From: Glandiceps talaboti
Lineage: Eukaryota > Hemichordata > Enteropneusta > Spengelidae
DNA: 64,000 nt
NCBI RefSeq assembly: GCF_964340395.1
Contig: NC_135566.1
Span: forward strand, 21,814,635 to 21,878,634
Direction: 5' to 3'
The notes under the pieces are model-generated. The model was not told where the DNA came from and did not search any database. It was given only the letters and a program-made list of their open reading frames with translations. Below are positions 1 to 11,999 of the stretch, in pieces (within the stretch, counting starts at the first letter, position 1; each line of letters begins with the position of its first letter). The position numbers were made by a program, and so were the translations under genes.

Positions 1-1577
1 TATCCAAATCTATATCTTTTTCAAGACTGAATTCACTCATGTTATTCTCCAAAGTTCAGGTGCGTTGTTTGTGATATGCATTCCTTTGATCATACAGGTG
101 ATTAGTAATACCATTTATTAAGTTATTGATGACAAAGAGAAGTAGACTAAAGATTTACACACTCGTCATTCTTAGTTGAAACTAAATATTTTCACTTGTC
201 ATTTTAATGTAAGATCTAACCGTATTTGTCTGAGAAGCAAAACTAGCCGAAGATTTTAAATTGTTTTTGTATTCATTTACTCTTGAACAATATAAAGTGT
301 GAAATGTGGCCAGTAACTATAGTATGGTCAACCATGTGAAATACAATTATCACTGTGAGTATATTATAGCTGTTAACAAAGACATACTTTAGTACTTGAA
401 AGGCACTGTAACAAATGGATAACAATACACCATCTTATTATGTAAAACAAGAGCAACTTATATTGTAAACAACTGAAGTTACCAATAAAAATCTTATAAA
501 TATAAAAACAACCTATAGTATGGTCGTTCATATATTTATATGTCTGAATATACATTAACTGGGACCCCTCCAGATAAGAGAGTTGATTTGTTGTTTGTAC
601 TACAATGATAATACTGTCTTGTAAAACTGTTGCATATGTCAATGAGAGTCAAACAGTCAAAAGTGCATGTGAGCAAGTAGAGTTTATTTTCGACAATTTA
701 AATTTCTTGAAACATTTACTTTCGTCGAAAAATTGGAAGAAAAGTTCGTAAATCACCAACAAATTTCAACAAAAATGAAAACTTATCTGAATTAAATAAT
801 GTTAACATGAAATAGAAAATGTGTATTACTTCGAAATACTACAAATAAATAGTTAATGATCCAACCCTCTCCTCACATCACATCACAACTAACAGTGGTG
901 GCAGTGGTGGGATGCCAAAAAATCATATAAGAAATGCAATAAATAGATAATAGAAGATTGGTCATAGTAACATTTGACCCTCCCCTAATTCGATTTCATA
1001 AAATACTACACCCCACACCCCCAACCAAAATTCTCACTCGGTACCCCCGCCGGCCAAACTCTACAGGTATTAGTGAAGAAAAAGAATACTATTCTTAGCC
1101 TGTACGGCTTGGCATGGAGGAGTGGCTTGAAATTTTAGTGATAGAGATTTAAATGAAAGTCATCAAAAATCGCAAATATCTTAATTAATAAATCTAACTT
1201 CACAATTGTTACGTTTGTATTTTTAAAAGGCTAAATCTCACTTTTTTATTAAACAAGCAAGCTGGAGGCGAAGATTTTACATAATCTTTATCAACGAGTG
1301 CGGGCGCTGTTCAATGTATGTTGAACACCCATAAACCTGTGCGCTACACTGGGCGACGTACTCATACTATAGTCTATGATGTTTTCCTAAATGATACGAA
1401 TCCTGCTACTAGTACTACAGATGTATCAATATACGCTCTATACTATAAGACAATTTAAAGGTAGGGGAAATATATTCAAGACAAAAAATTGCAATATTTA
1501 GACTGTAGACAAGGAACACAACAAATTACGAAATACTACGCGGACATGAGCACTCCGTGACGACTGTACGAACACAT

Positions 1578-1872
1578 TTTATTAGTGTTCAAAGATCTTT
1601 TGAAAGTGACAGATGCCTGACCTGACGTAACACTTTTCAAAGATTCCAGACTGTTTCTCCAGGGCGAGACTCGGGGACTGCAATCCATGGATACATATTC
1701 TTCAATTTCCAATGCGAAATGTAGCTATAAACTCCAGAGTCTGACGACAGTACCGCAAGCAGCAATGGATAAAATTCTTCGAAAATGTAACCTCTTTATG
1801 TCATTTATGATTATGGTAACCCATATCTATGTTTTATTCTCGCCTCTCTCCAGGAAACCAGGAGACAGTTGA
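1578..1872 (+). pseudogene. Candidate exon of the duplicated unknown gene, copy C (nonsense)
   Basis: Parallel of 18976-19250. The codon that is TGG (W) in copy B is TGA here (GATGCCTGACCTGAC at about 1612), which breaks the reading frame. The rest is still alignable codon by codon. Its anchor exon would lie just before base 1 of the window. Confidence 0.45.
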
Positions 1873-2100
1873 ACATTCCGTTCAGTCAACTGAAATGCAC
1901 GATTGACTACGTCAGAGACCCAGGTCCATGATATCTGAAGACGTCATCTGCGTAAAACCTGAAGTTGAAATGGATCATTGTGACAATACATATAAATGGA
2001 TGCAGAAACATTTTAATACTATGTGTCTATGAGATTTAAGCTACCATTTGTGGCTATTTTATACAGTAACACAGAAAGTTTTTTTTGCAGGAAAAAGCAC

Positions 2101-2239
2101 ATAAGTAAGTAAGTGAGTGAGTGAGTGAGTGAGTGAGTGAGTTAGTTAGTTAGTGAACTGTGACAGACAGGCAGACAAACAAATAAACAAACACATATGT
2201 ACGTACGTACGTACGTACGTACGTACGTACGTACGTACA
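2101..2239. repeat. GTGA/GTTA and GTAC microsatellites
   Basis: A GTGA/GTTA tract at about 2105-2153, then about ten GTAC units at 2199-2239. The GTAC run is self-complementary. The duplicate at 19485-19620 has a longer GTGA tract and a much shorter GTAC tract. Confidence 0.9.
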
Positions 2240-2868
2240 GGCCTGTATAATACTATTGAAATAATATACTATGTTTCTATATATATACTATCTGTACAAA
2301 CACCATTATAGGTATATTATGTCAATTATCATGACTATGAACCACTTAGAACAAGTTTATGGCTTTCAATGAATAAAAAGAAGTAAAAAGAACTTTTACA
2401 AGTGACCATAATTCAGTAGGTCTCAGTAAGTGAAATGAATTACAAAATTTACATTTTAGCATTGAACCTAATCTGAATGACTATTTCCACAGTTGCAGTT
2501 GACCTCTAGGTGGCAGTATGATCACTGCAGCCAATTATAAATGTTTGGTACTGTGTGCCCCTATCTCTGGTTGATCTTGATTTTGGGATTACAGTGTCAG
2601 ATGTTGATATCCTCTGTGATCTTTCTTAAAAATACATGCTAGAATGTGTCAATATAAAATGGAAATGGAGTCCCAGTCAATGTTATGCTTGTATAGTATT
2701 GAGTGTTTAGCTAAAGGAACATCACATACACTATTGTGTGAGTGTAACATGATTATTAAATTGGCACAGGCTGACAATCATATATGTCTGTAAACATGAA
2801 AATACTTACAAAACCTTCAATGTACTTAATATTCTAGTATAATGTTAATGTTGATGTATACCTTCTAA

Positions 2869-3270
2869 TAGTGTCTATTACACACTATTACACCTGACGA
2901 TCCTTCTGGTGAAACGGTCCGTAGTGTAATTCCACAATGTAATATCAGACTCGTCTTCTTTCATTTTTATGTATGATAGCTCTCCAAGGTGATCGAGCAC
3001 TCTACTTGGCGAAAGAAGAATGAAATTATATGTGTATATATATATATATATATAGTTAGTTTTGGTAATTCTGGAACTCTTTCTTTGTTGTAACTCGGAG
3101 TTTCACGCATCGTGTGATCATCAGACAATGTTGTCAGTTGTTTGATGATTGCACGATGCGTGAAACTCCGAGTTACAACCAAGAAAGAGTTCCAGAACTA
3201 CCAAAACTATTGCGCTCTGCCACTGCGGTATAGAGCACTGTCTTAGCAGATTGACACTCACCAAGTTATA
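2869..3270. mobile_element. Fold-back repeat with 66-bp hairpin arms
   Basis: Arms 3058-3123 and 3143-3208 are near-perfect inverted repeats around a 19-base spacer. TA dinucleotide runs lie on both sides (about 3033-3053 and 3267-3282). It begins exactly where the segmental duplication ends. Probably a fold-back or MITE-type element; the ends were not resolved. Confidence 0.65.
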
Positions 3271-3519
3271 TATATATATATCTGTTTGTCTGTGTGTGTG
3301 TTTTAGATAAAAGTATAAACAAAGCAGATAATTCTTTGTCATGATTTGGCTATACTTTCATCTTTCAACAAAACTTTGTCCCAATTTTATTTAAATTACA
3401 GTCCAGTTGTTGAAAATCTAACATTTTAAAGCTGCACTGGCTGGAGTTGGTCAGTTATTTTCATACATTACTAGTCTAGTTCCTGACGACCGTGTTCCAA
3501 TTTTATCCAACGTTTATAA

Positions 3520-4078
3520 GGGACAGGAGGTTTTTAACTCTAAAAAGTCATTTTTGAGACTATTCAGACATTTTTAGAAAATAATTTCCAAGCTTTACAA
3601 GACAGCACCAACATGTAAAAAGCAACTAAATCAGGTTGAAATATTTTTGAAATATAGTTTGATAGGATCTTGACAGTAAGAGGTAGGGGGAAGATCTTGA
3701 GACTGAGATGTGTACACCTCATGTGGGGGAGGGGGTCCTATGGGGTCTCCCACTAGAAGCCCTGGAGGTTTTTTGAGACTATTCTGACCCTTTCAGACAA
3801 TAATTTCCAAGTCTTACAAGACAACACCAACATGTAAAAAGCAACTACATAAGGTTGAAATACGTTTGAAATATACTTTGAAAGCATCTTGACAGTAAGA
3901 GGGGAAGAGCTTGAGACTGGGATAAGTCCACCTCACGTGGGGGTCTGAGGGGGGTCATTGAAGAAAGGATTTTTTTCTTCCATCACAATCTAAAACACAA
4001 TGACCCCCCCCCCCCCCATTTACAATTTTCAAAACAGCATGACCCCTCTACTGTCAATTTCAAAAACTGACCAGTCCC
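3520..4078. mobile_element. Partial copy of the 2-kb TTA-flanked TIR element
   Basis: Shares with 16813-18844 the internal AACACCAACATGTAAAAA-type units, the C-rich GACCCCCC block and the right terminus AAACTGACCAGTCCC at 4064-4078. The left terminus is missing. Confidence 0.75.
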
Positions 4079-4423
4079 TTGGAATGTTTAAAAAAATGTT
4101 TTGTTAGGTCCAAACTTATTTTTATTTATACTAACATAATATTGTACACTGTGTACAGTATCACATCACCTGCCGATCAATTATTTTTGTAGCTATATAC
4201 ACAATAAATAAAATCAAAGTGGTAATCATGATTTCAACCTGTTTCTGTACTGCTTATGGATAATGATGACCACTATAATTGTTGGTGTTTTAACAGTTTT
4301 CAGTCAATGTGTTGTGGTTGTCTGATCAAAGAAATGATATGTTTTGTACAAAATATATGTTTTATGTTTTGTACATTTTATGATGCAAAATGATATTTGA
4401 GTCTGTCAACTTAATAATTAATT

Positions 4424-5358
4424 ATTTCTATTTCAAGGGATGCATTCAGCTATCCAATGGCTATTTGTACAATTGCATCTTATTTACATGTATTTATAGA
4501 CAATGTACAAACCAAGTTATTGTGTTCAAACAGAAAATGTAGATATACCCAATCATTCTGTCTGGACCACCTGTGTCTATGTCACTGGATGAAGTGCTAA
4601 AAATACAAATCAAAACCTTTCAATCCCCATTAATTATGCCAATATTTCATAAATTATGCCGGAGAAGGTATAAATATGTTATTCTTCCATATTTTCCTTC
4701 AATCAAAAGGAAAATACTCATGAACCAAGAGTTTTGTCACTGATCATCTTCAGACTCTTGACAAGGCCCCTTACGTCACTCGTGTTTTCCATGGCTGAAA
4801 GAAGAAATATTTGGGAAATAAATATCTAATTTTCCCATTTAAAATATTTACATCTTGTTATCTGTAATACACAAACTTGAATCAACTTTGTCATTTACAG
4901 TAATCGATATAAGATATTTATCTAATCTTGAAGAAAAACATACACCAAGAATGACATTTGTGGAAGTTTTAAATTTGTAAATTTTAGTTTAAATTAACAA
5001 ATCATTTAAATAGCATTTTGATTATTTGAAATTGTATAGAATATGTTTGAATTATTACTGTGATCACCCTTTTATTAAATCATATACATGGAACAATTAT
5101 ATGTGCAATATGCTGGTAAATCCATTCTATTTTAAGTTACACTTCATGTATATACATGCATGTATGACTGAACACCAAGTTTGGATTCTGCAATTCAATT
5201 ACTTGTATAGTAGTTGCATAGTATTATAGAGTGCTCTGGACACCTCCCTACATGAGCATGCACCAAAAATTACCCCAACTGCACATGTACCTACAAAATG
5301 TTATAGAGACATAGACTCAGTTTGATTATTTTCATGTATTGATTGCTATTGAGTAGGA
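4424..5358 (+). repeat. Inverted segmental duplication, left arm
   Basis: The reverse complement of 25515-26455 with only scattered differences. No terminal repeats or coding capacity were found in it. Confidence 0.88.
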
Positions 5359-5359
5359 C

Positions 5360-5880
5360 TCCCATGAGGCAATGCTTGCCCATCACAAGGAGCTAACGTG
5401 AACAGTGAATAAGGAGAAAGTTTCAAATATGTATTTCTAGGCAACTGTGCATAACATAAGTGATGTAAAATCATGAAGTGACTTCAGATTACAGTGTTTA
5501 TATACAAAATGCCTTTATTTCCATTAGTAGAAACTTGCCCTTTAGTTTACCCCCCTTAATGCATTGGATAATAACCCTTGGATGGTAATCTCACATTGTA
5601 ATCCCCAATCTCACTATAAATGGGGCAGTACATTTGCAAACAGGACATTTGGTTATGAGGTGTACACATCATATTTATTATTGTTTTATAGTTTAAAGAT
5701 AGTCAGCCAAGTAGTGAAAAGGAGATAATACCGACTCCATCACATGGCATCTATAGATCTGGCTATAAGGGCAAAACTTTTTTCAACAATATTAGTAATT
5801 TGTGGAGGAAATCTGTTGGAGAATTCAACATTCTGAAAATTGGTAAAAGTTGGATTCAATTCCAACACTTCTTGCAATAG
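5360..5880. other. Unannotated AT-rich stretch
   Basis: No ORF, exon pattern, terminal repeat or RNA gene recognised. Confidence 0.5.
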
Positions 5881-5882
5881 TA

Positions 5883-6092
5883 CTAGTGCTATTGCTGGGT
5901 GCGAGTATTCAATTCCCACATTTCTTACAATAGTGCTATTACCGAGTGCTAGTATTCAATTTCCACATTTCTTGTAGTAGTGCTATTACCGAGTGCTAGT
6001 ATTCAATTTCCACATTTCTTGTAGTAGTGCTATTACCGAGTGCTAGTATTCAATTTCCACATTTCTTGTAGTAGTACTATTACCAGGGGCTA
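5883..6092. repeat. 47-bp tandem repeat, about four copies
   Basis: Units such as GTGCTATTACCGAGTGCTAG repeat at a 47-base spacing (for example 5941 and 5988). Later copies are more alike than the first. Confidence 0.9.
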
Positions 6093-6227
6093 GTCAATAG
6101 CCGTAGAGCCATATTTTAAGTACGATCATTATTTTGTTGGGACTAACTTTGTTGACATCTTCAAGACAATGGGTATTTTCACCCAAATATTTATCCCCAA
6201 TGGACGAAGCCCGGTGATGAAGTAGGG

Positions 6228-6250
6228 GTTGGGGGGGGGGGGGGGGGGGG
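6228..6250. repeat. Poly-G tract
   Basis: A run of G broken once. It has G-quadruplex potential and is a likely assembly weak spot. The rest of 6250-7130 shows nothing I can identify. Confidence 0.8.
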
Positions 6251-7139
6251 CTACTGTATTTGGTCAAATGCACATGTCCATGTGTCTGTTTGTGTGTGCA
6301 TGCATGCATCCCTCTATCATTGTATACTCACCTGTATTTCATACAAAGGTGTGCAGCCCAAGTTGAAAACATCTACCAATCTACTTGATCAATTGTTAGG
6401 GGTTCCAGTCACAAACAGACCCATCTTGGGGAAATCTTCCGATTATTCACCTTTATTATGTTGATGTGAAGATTTGTCCAAAGCAATGCCATGGGATGTC
6501 AGAAACAGTAATCCACATATGCAGGCTACTTTGACATTGGCAATAATGGTTGAATGGCGGCTATATTTATTGTCAAATTTGACATTTTGTGCACTAACCC
6601 AGACTGTACTAGCAGTTTAATACATAGAAATCAAAATTAAATTACTTAACCAGTGTTATTTATAATGAGCTTCAAGACCTTGACATTGCTTTTTTTTGGT
6701 GACCTTGCCAATGATGACAAAATTTTGATCATATTTGTCACAACAAATTCAGCATTAATTTGTAAGTTGAAATACTGGTGACTGTCTTTGATGAAGACTT
6801 ATGAAAATTTGTCACTGTATCAATAACTTTCAGATGAATATTTGAGGCTACATCATTTTTCATCTGCATTATTGACATTACAAATCAATTGTAGATGAAC
6901 AACAAAAAGTTAGTAAAGAATTTATAGATGACACTTACCATTCATAGCTGTTAGGTGTAGGTGATGTATATTTGATATTCTGCAGACGTACTATGTAATA
7001 GATATTGCCTTGAAATACACAACCAGATATGATAGTACTTTCTCTTGGTCATTATGCCAACAATTATTTAGACTGAGAATGTAGTCATACTCGTATGGTA
7101 ATTCTGGCAATATGGTCCCCTGGATTTTGAAGAGTTTGA

Positions 7140-7313
7140 TATTTAATTTTATTACATAAATTTTAGTTTAATTTTAGCACATTTTGACTTCTGATGATAA
7201 AACTTCCTCTTGGAAAATTTCTTGATGTAAATAGTATCGAATTCACTTTATTTCTGTATGTTATTTTGGTATGCTTTACCATGCTTGCTATGGCATGTTG
7301 TTATGCAATAAAA

Positions 7314-7347
<34 letters not shown>

Positions 7348-7352
7348 ATAAT
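7140..7352 (+). mobile_element. 3' end of a non-LTR retrotransposon with (TTGA)n tail
   Basis: The tail GCAATAAAAATTGATTGATT is a polyadenylation-like signal running into a tetranucleotide repeat, typical of CR1/L2-type 3' ends. The preceding 110 bases match, in reverse, 40215-40400. Confidence 0.65.
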
Positions 7353-7432
7353 TGATAATTTTTTAACGTTTGTGGTGAAATTGTTTAAATGATTGATAGC
7401 TCTATGAGCTCGGTGGAATTTGGGCAGCATTC
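7353..7432 (-). pseudogene. Fragment of non-LTR reverse transcriptase C-terminus
   Basis: Minus-strand reading gives WN-M-LPKFHRAHRAINHLNNF-type sequence, resembling the common LWNSLP...SLxxFKxxLKxxLF end of CR1/L2-like RT proteins. It abuts the TTGA tract tail to tail with the plus-strand element. Short, so tentative. Confidence 0.35.
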
Positions 7433-7854
7433 AAAATTGATTACTCTAAAATCCATATTATCTAGTCAATGCTAGGGGTATCATTGCAGCCAACGCAACT
7501 CATTGTCGCCAATTCGACTCACCATACAAGCGGACACCTGATTCAACGTTTTTCTTTATTTTCATGGGGAGGGGTAACACACATACACATAATGCTTAAC
7601 AGCAAATCATGAATAGAGTTATAATGGAATGTGCCATTATAACTCTAAACCAAACATACAGAAAGTTAAAAGGGATGGGGACTTGATTGTATTGGTGTAA
7701 TGTAACTGTTGAATGTGTACGCGCAGCGAATAAAAGCGGATCGAGACACGGCGGAAATTGAGACGACGGCAAAACTGCGGAAGTTTGTGAGGTGTATGTG
7801 TGTTTGTTATGAGAGAAAGACCATGAACAACAAATGAAAAATATAACCAACAGA

Positions 7855-7990
7855 AGGACTAACCAACGAACCATTGCCAACCAACCAACAAAACATTGCC
7901 AACCAACCAACCAACAAACCATTGCCAACCAACCATTGCCAACCAAACAACTAACCAACCATTGCCAACCAACCGACAAACTAATCAACC
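7855..7990. repeat. AACC/CAACCATTGCC minisatellite
   Basis: Irregular repeats of ACCAACCAACAAACCATTGCC. The ORFs on both strands here are products of the repeat. Confidence 0.85.
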
Positions 7991-8049
7991 ATAGAGACCC
8001 ATCTAGTCAGAGAAAACCAAAAACCACAGTAACAAACCAGACATACTGA

Positions 8050-10130
8050 AATGGGATAACAGAAAATCAATGGGGTGCTGTATGTATATGTCAATATGTA
8101 ATATGTGATCACGCGCAGCGACGACAACGGACCGAGATGCGAGGTAGATGATGACGCGAATATGATGACCGGTGCCGGAGATGCAGAAAGTAATGTTTTT
8201 AATGTTTGTATGTTGGAAGGGGTGGGGTGGGGATGGGGGTGAGTTAAAAGAGCAATCATTCATGCAGGCATACATACTAAAAAAAACTCATAAACTTACT
8301 TGGTGCTGATGTCTGAAACTGTTTTTCTGTTCTTCTAAACTCCTCCAACCTCCAGTTCTACTAATAAAATAACTTGAAAATACAATTTGATATATAAATT
8401 ACACTTCAAAAGATAACATAACTGTAAAATACACCTCAGTATCGTAGTAATCAAATACATCAATCAGTCTTGGGTCTTCTTATCTTATCATTTGTCCATC
8501 TTTGTCGAGCCTGGCTTCCTGAAAATAAACTTGCATGCAAATTTTATTAATACAGTTTTGTTAATGTTATGTTTTATTGATAAATAATGAAGAAATACAT
8601 TCAATATAAATTACATTTACCAAAGTGCTCCCATATGGCTGACATCAAATTTTCATGGTTCTAATTTGGAGACAATAATTTTTTATGAAATGGGTGCACT
8701 TGCACAGGTTTGGGAAATTACTCTAAAGAAAGAACTGCAAGTATAGATTTGCATAAACTGTATAATTAAATGATTTTTTATTGTCTTACTGTTTCTCCCT
8801 GAAAAATTGATCAAGAATAAGTCAAGCGAAAGCATTTTTACACTATCAAATTTATTAATATGACATAGCTTTGATTAAAGTTGTACAAAATGGGTAGAAT
8901 TTGTATGTGTTATCATAATGTGTATTTTTGGCCTATTTCAGAGAATTTAAAATTATTTTTTGCAGAACTATGGGGAGGGGGGGAGGGGGGGGCTGTGCAA
9001 CTTCCATAGGTGACCACATGGGGAACGTCTGCTAGAAAGCAGGGTATTCTTTTCTGGGCTGGAATACTTGGGAAAACCATGCTCAACTGGACCGATATAT
9101 TTTGCTTCAATTGCAGCTTAGAATAATTCTTTAATTTTCAAAAAGTTGTTACAATTCTTAAAAGTGAGATTTCATTTTCCAAAAGACAATTAATTTGATC
9201 AGTTTTTAGCTATTTCATCACACAAACAGACGTCTGTATCTATCATAGATCTGTACAGTATCTATTTTGTGCTATAAAGTTGGTATTAGAAAGTGTCTCC
9301 ATTTTTGGGTATGTAGTATGACAACAGTAAGGGCTTGGTGATCCCAGCAAAGCCTCCTAGTATCATTTCACACAGAGTTGTCCTGTCATATGAACATGTT
9401 TAATGAGAGTAATCCATAATACCAATACTATTTCAAATTCAAGTGCAATTAATTATGAAAGGAAAATTAGAAATTATAATAGTCATTGGTGCCTAATTAT
9501 GTGCTTATTTATTATATATTATTATTTATCATATATTAGTATTTATCATATATTAGTATTTATTATATTAGTACTTATTACTTATTAGTGATTATTTATT
9601 ATATGTTATTATTATTACCCTAAAGTTATTGTTATCATTATTGTTATTAAGATAGAATTTAATAGAAGGGCCGGCAAAGAAAATTTATCTTAAGTGTGCT
9701 TCTTTGAACTAGTATTGGCAAAATAAACCACTTTCATTAATTTTGTTCACATGACCATGTATCCCAGGATGAGGTGGGCAACTCTTTGTGAAATGACATA
9801 GGGAGGCTATGTTGAAACCCCCAAAACCCAAACTGTTGTCATAATACACACCTTAAAAAGGGTATGACCCTTCCTTATACCAACTGTATCACTCAAAATA
9901 CATACTATACAGGTCTATAATACATGCCGATGTTAGTTCATATGATGTAATACCTAAAAACTGATCAAAAGAATTATTTTTTTGAGAAATGAAATCTTAC
10001 TTTTAGCAATTGTAAGAATTATTTTGAAAATTACATAATCATTTTGAGCTACAATTAAAATAAAATCTACCAGTCTAGATGGGTAAGGTTTTCCAAAATC
10101 TTCTGGCTCAGAAAAGTATATACCCTATGT
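8050..10130. other. Stretch without recognisable genes
   Basis: Unique-looking AT-rich sequence with a G-rich patch at 8970-8992 and ATTATTTATTATAT low complexity at 9500-9650. Nothing else supported. Confidence 0.5.
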
Positions 10131-10139
10131 CATACCTTA

Positions 10140-10490
10140 TGACATACAAACTTTCCAACAGACCCTCCCCATATGGTTCATGGGAGTTGCCCCAGCTATG
10201 TATTCATGAATGGTAATTTTTGTAATTGCTCAAGGTCAGGTTTCAAAAGAAAGCTAGTTAGTTGAATTAATTATGCACTAAATATTGATTTTTGATTACA
10301 AATATGGCCGCCAATTACATTTGCATATGTCGAAAAAAAGAACGACATGCATATTTTCCATATGACATGTCACCTTTGTGCCAGTTTTGAAAGAAATCGG
10401 ATATTACAAGTCAGAGAAATGACATTACGGACAGATGGAAGCCCATTGTAATAGTCACACACTTTGGGGGACTAAAAATGCTTTTGCTGG
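10140..10490. mobile_element. Dispersed repeat ending in GGGGGACTAAAAAT
   Basis: Contains ATGGCCGCCAATTACATTTGCATATG, AAGAAATCGG and a terminal GGGGGACTAAAAAT. The same sequence order recurs at 30060-30560, which implies a dispersed non-coding element family. Boundaries not resolved. Confidence 0.5.
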
Positions 10491-10739
10491 ACAAATTCTG
10501 TTCCCTTTTCTAAACATTGTAATCTCTGCTTGACATAGAAATATAACCATAATATTTGTGTTCAAAATTTCAATTGATAAATATTGAATCAAACTTTTCT
10601 GCTAGCAATACTCGTTTTAGTGATGTGCACAAATTTTAGATTTAGCAAAACCAATTGCAACCTACTGGAGCATTTTGGTTTACACCAGTTGTATTTCTAT
10701 TTTTATTTATACTGCCATTGTAAAAATAATTATTCCCAT

Positions 10740-10945
10740 GAAATAAAAACTACTCCATGGTAAAAAAAAAAATAAAAAAAATATCAAATTAAAAAAAAAA
10801 ATCGTTCCATGGAATAAGAACGACTCACATGATAAAAAAAAATAGTCCTATATTTTACAAAAAATATTACATGAAATAAAAACTGCTCCCAGGGTAAAGA
10901 AATACTCCAATTTTTTTTTTTAATTTTTTTTTATAGTTTTATTTT
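10740..10945. repeat. Poly-A/poly-T low-complexity tract
   Basis: Decayed units of CCATGGAATAAAAACTACTC and A runs, ending in a T run at 10912-10932. Confidence 0.7.
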
Positions 10946-11078
10946 GAGCGGGTATTTTGTATGTTTTTTGTTTTTGTTTGTTTTTTCTTCAGGAATTGGT
11001 GTTTTGATTTTGATAACATGATACTTTTCTAAATGAAAACCCCTCCCCTCAATTGCAAAACATTTTAATCCTAATTTT

Positions 11079-11579
11079 TCATCTGCCCACCCCAATGCTA
11101 TATTTTTGTCTACTTATTAACAATGAAACTGGCCAAACTGTCTTCCATTGTTCTCCTAACCAAACGCTTATAAAGTACCCACGTGCAAAAGACAAAAATA
11201 ACAGGTCACTTATCCAAACATAACAACAGGTAGACATCACTTCAGGCATTCTCCAATTCCATCTTCTCAAGTCATCCATGGCAGTCCTTATATTCAACTT
11301 CAATTCGTGTAGTAGACGTATACAGCGGCAGACAATGACATGTAGTACAGACAGCAAATACACCCAGAAATACATAACCATCTTCTCTTCTAACTTTCTT
11401 CCAACCAAACCTCTCAAACTGCAACAAACCACTTCGACCAAACCAAGCATACTTCCAGAAAATCTTCCATCCGTTCTTTCTCTCACCAGGTCACGTATGT
11501 AGCACAGAACTAAGTAATACAGTGTCAGCAGGCAAAGGCATCGGGCATCCATCTTTTTTGTAGCGTGAGCTGCGGTCAA
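11079..11579 (-). CDS. Uncharacterised three-helix membrane protein, single-exon ORF
   Basis: Open for 166 codons with ordinary mixed codon use and no tandem repeat. I do not recognise the product. Hydrophobic segments are at residues 14-28, 67-84 and 117-131, separated by basic stretches, which suggests a small multi-pass membrane protein. A TATA-like TATATATAG at 11607-11615 would place transcription start close to the first ATG, so Met10 (11552, MDARCLC) is the likelier start, giving 157 residues. CCAAT boxes and an E2F-like site lie upstream. It could instead be the first exon of a longer gene or a chance ORF. No homologue is claimed. Confidence 0.4.
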   Translation of the reverse strand: MTAAHATKKMDARCLCLLTLYYLVLCYIRDLVRERTDGRFSGSMLGLVEVVCCSLRGLVGRKLEEKMVMYFWVYLLSVLHVIVCRCIRLLHELKLNIRTAMDDLRRWNWRMPEVMSTCCYVWISDLLFLSFARGYFISVWLGEQWKTVWPVSLLISRQKYSIGVGR

Positions 11580-11599
11580 AGACGGCTTTCACAACGGGA

Positions 11600-11790
11600 T
11601 AACTCTCTATATATACACAACTCCAGGTGTTAAATTCCAATTGTCAATGAGAACCAATCACAATAAAGGCATCCCCAAACCACCAGCTTTGAATTGACAT
11701 TTTGGCGGGAAACAATTGTCTAATGATATCCACTCATAGTGACGCGAGGTATTGCACCTGTTGTAATGAGAAACAGCCAATCAAAGTGCA
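11600..11790. promoter_or_regulatory. Promoter-like region with TATA, two CCAAT boxes and an E2F-type site
   Basis: TATATATAG on the minus strand at 11607-11615; CCAAT at about 11654 and 11775; TTTGGCGGGAAA at 11701-11712, which matches the E2F core. The cluster sits between the minus-strand ORF ending upstream at 11579 and a plus-strand open stretch (11702-11985) that ends in a consensus GTAAGT donor. Motif evidence only. Confidence 0.45.
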
Positions 11791-11985
11791 CAGTACAAAT
11801 TGTTTTCTTTCTGTGAATTTACAAGTATTTCAAAAAACATCATTGCATAACATACACGGGGGTTCACACTACACTAATAAATTGTTTGTCTCGAAATGCA
11901 AATACGGAAATTTGGCAATATACGTTTGCGAAAGTGCTCAGAACGCAGAAGTCAGGATGTGTTTCCCCCGTTTGAATTACATTCC
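11702..11985 (+). other. Possible 5' exon on the plus strand ending in a consensus donor
   Basis: About 95 codons are open but without a convincing ATG. The stretch ends in CC-GTAAGTAT at 11984-11993, a strong 5' splice site. It could be a non-coding first exon divergent from the membrane ORF. I see no partner exon in the window and recognise no protein domain. Confidence 0.2.
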
Positions 11986-11999
11986 GTAAGTATAACATG

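Larger units (their letters stand above)
1..2868. repeat. Direct segmental duplication, left copy
   Basis: Matches 15541-20229 nearly base for base apart from small indels, microsatellite length changes and the absence of the 2,032-bp element present at 16813-18844. Homology stops at about 2868, where a fold-back repeat begins. The left edge lies outside the window. Confidence 0.9.
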
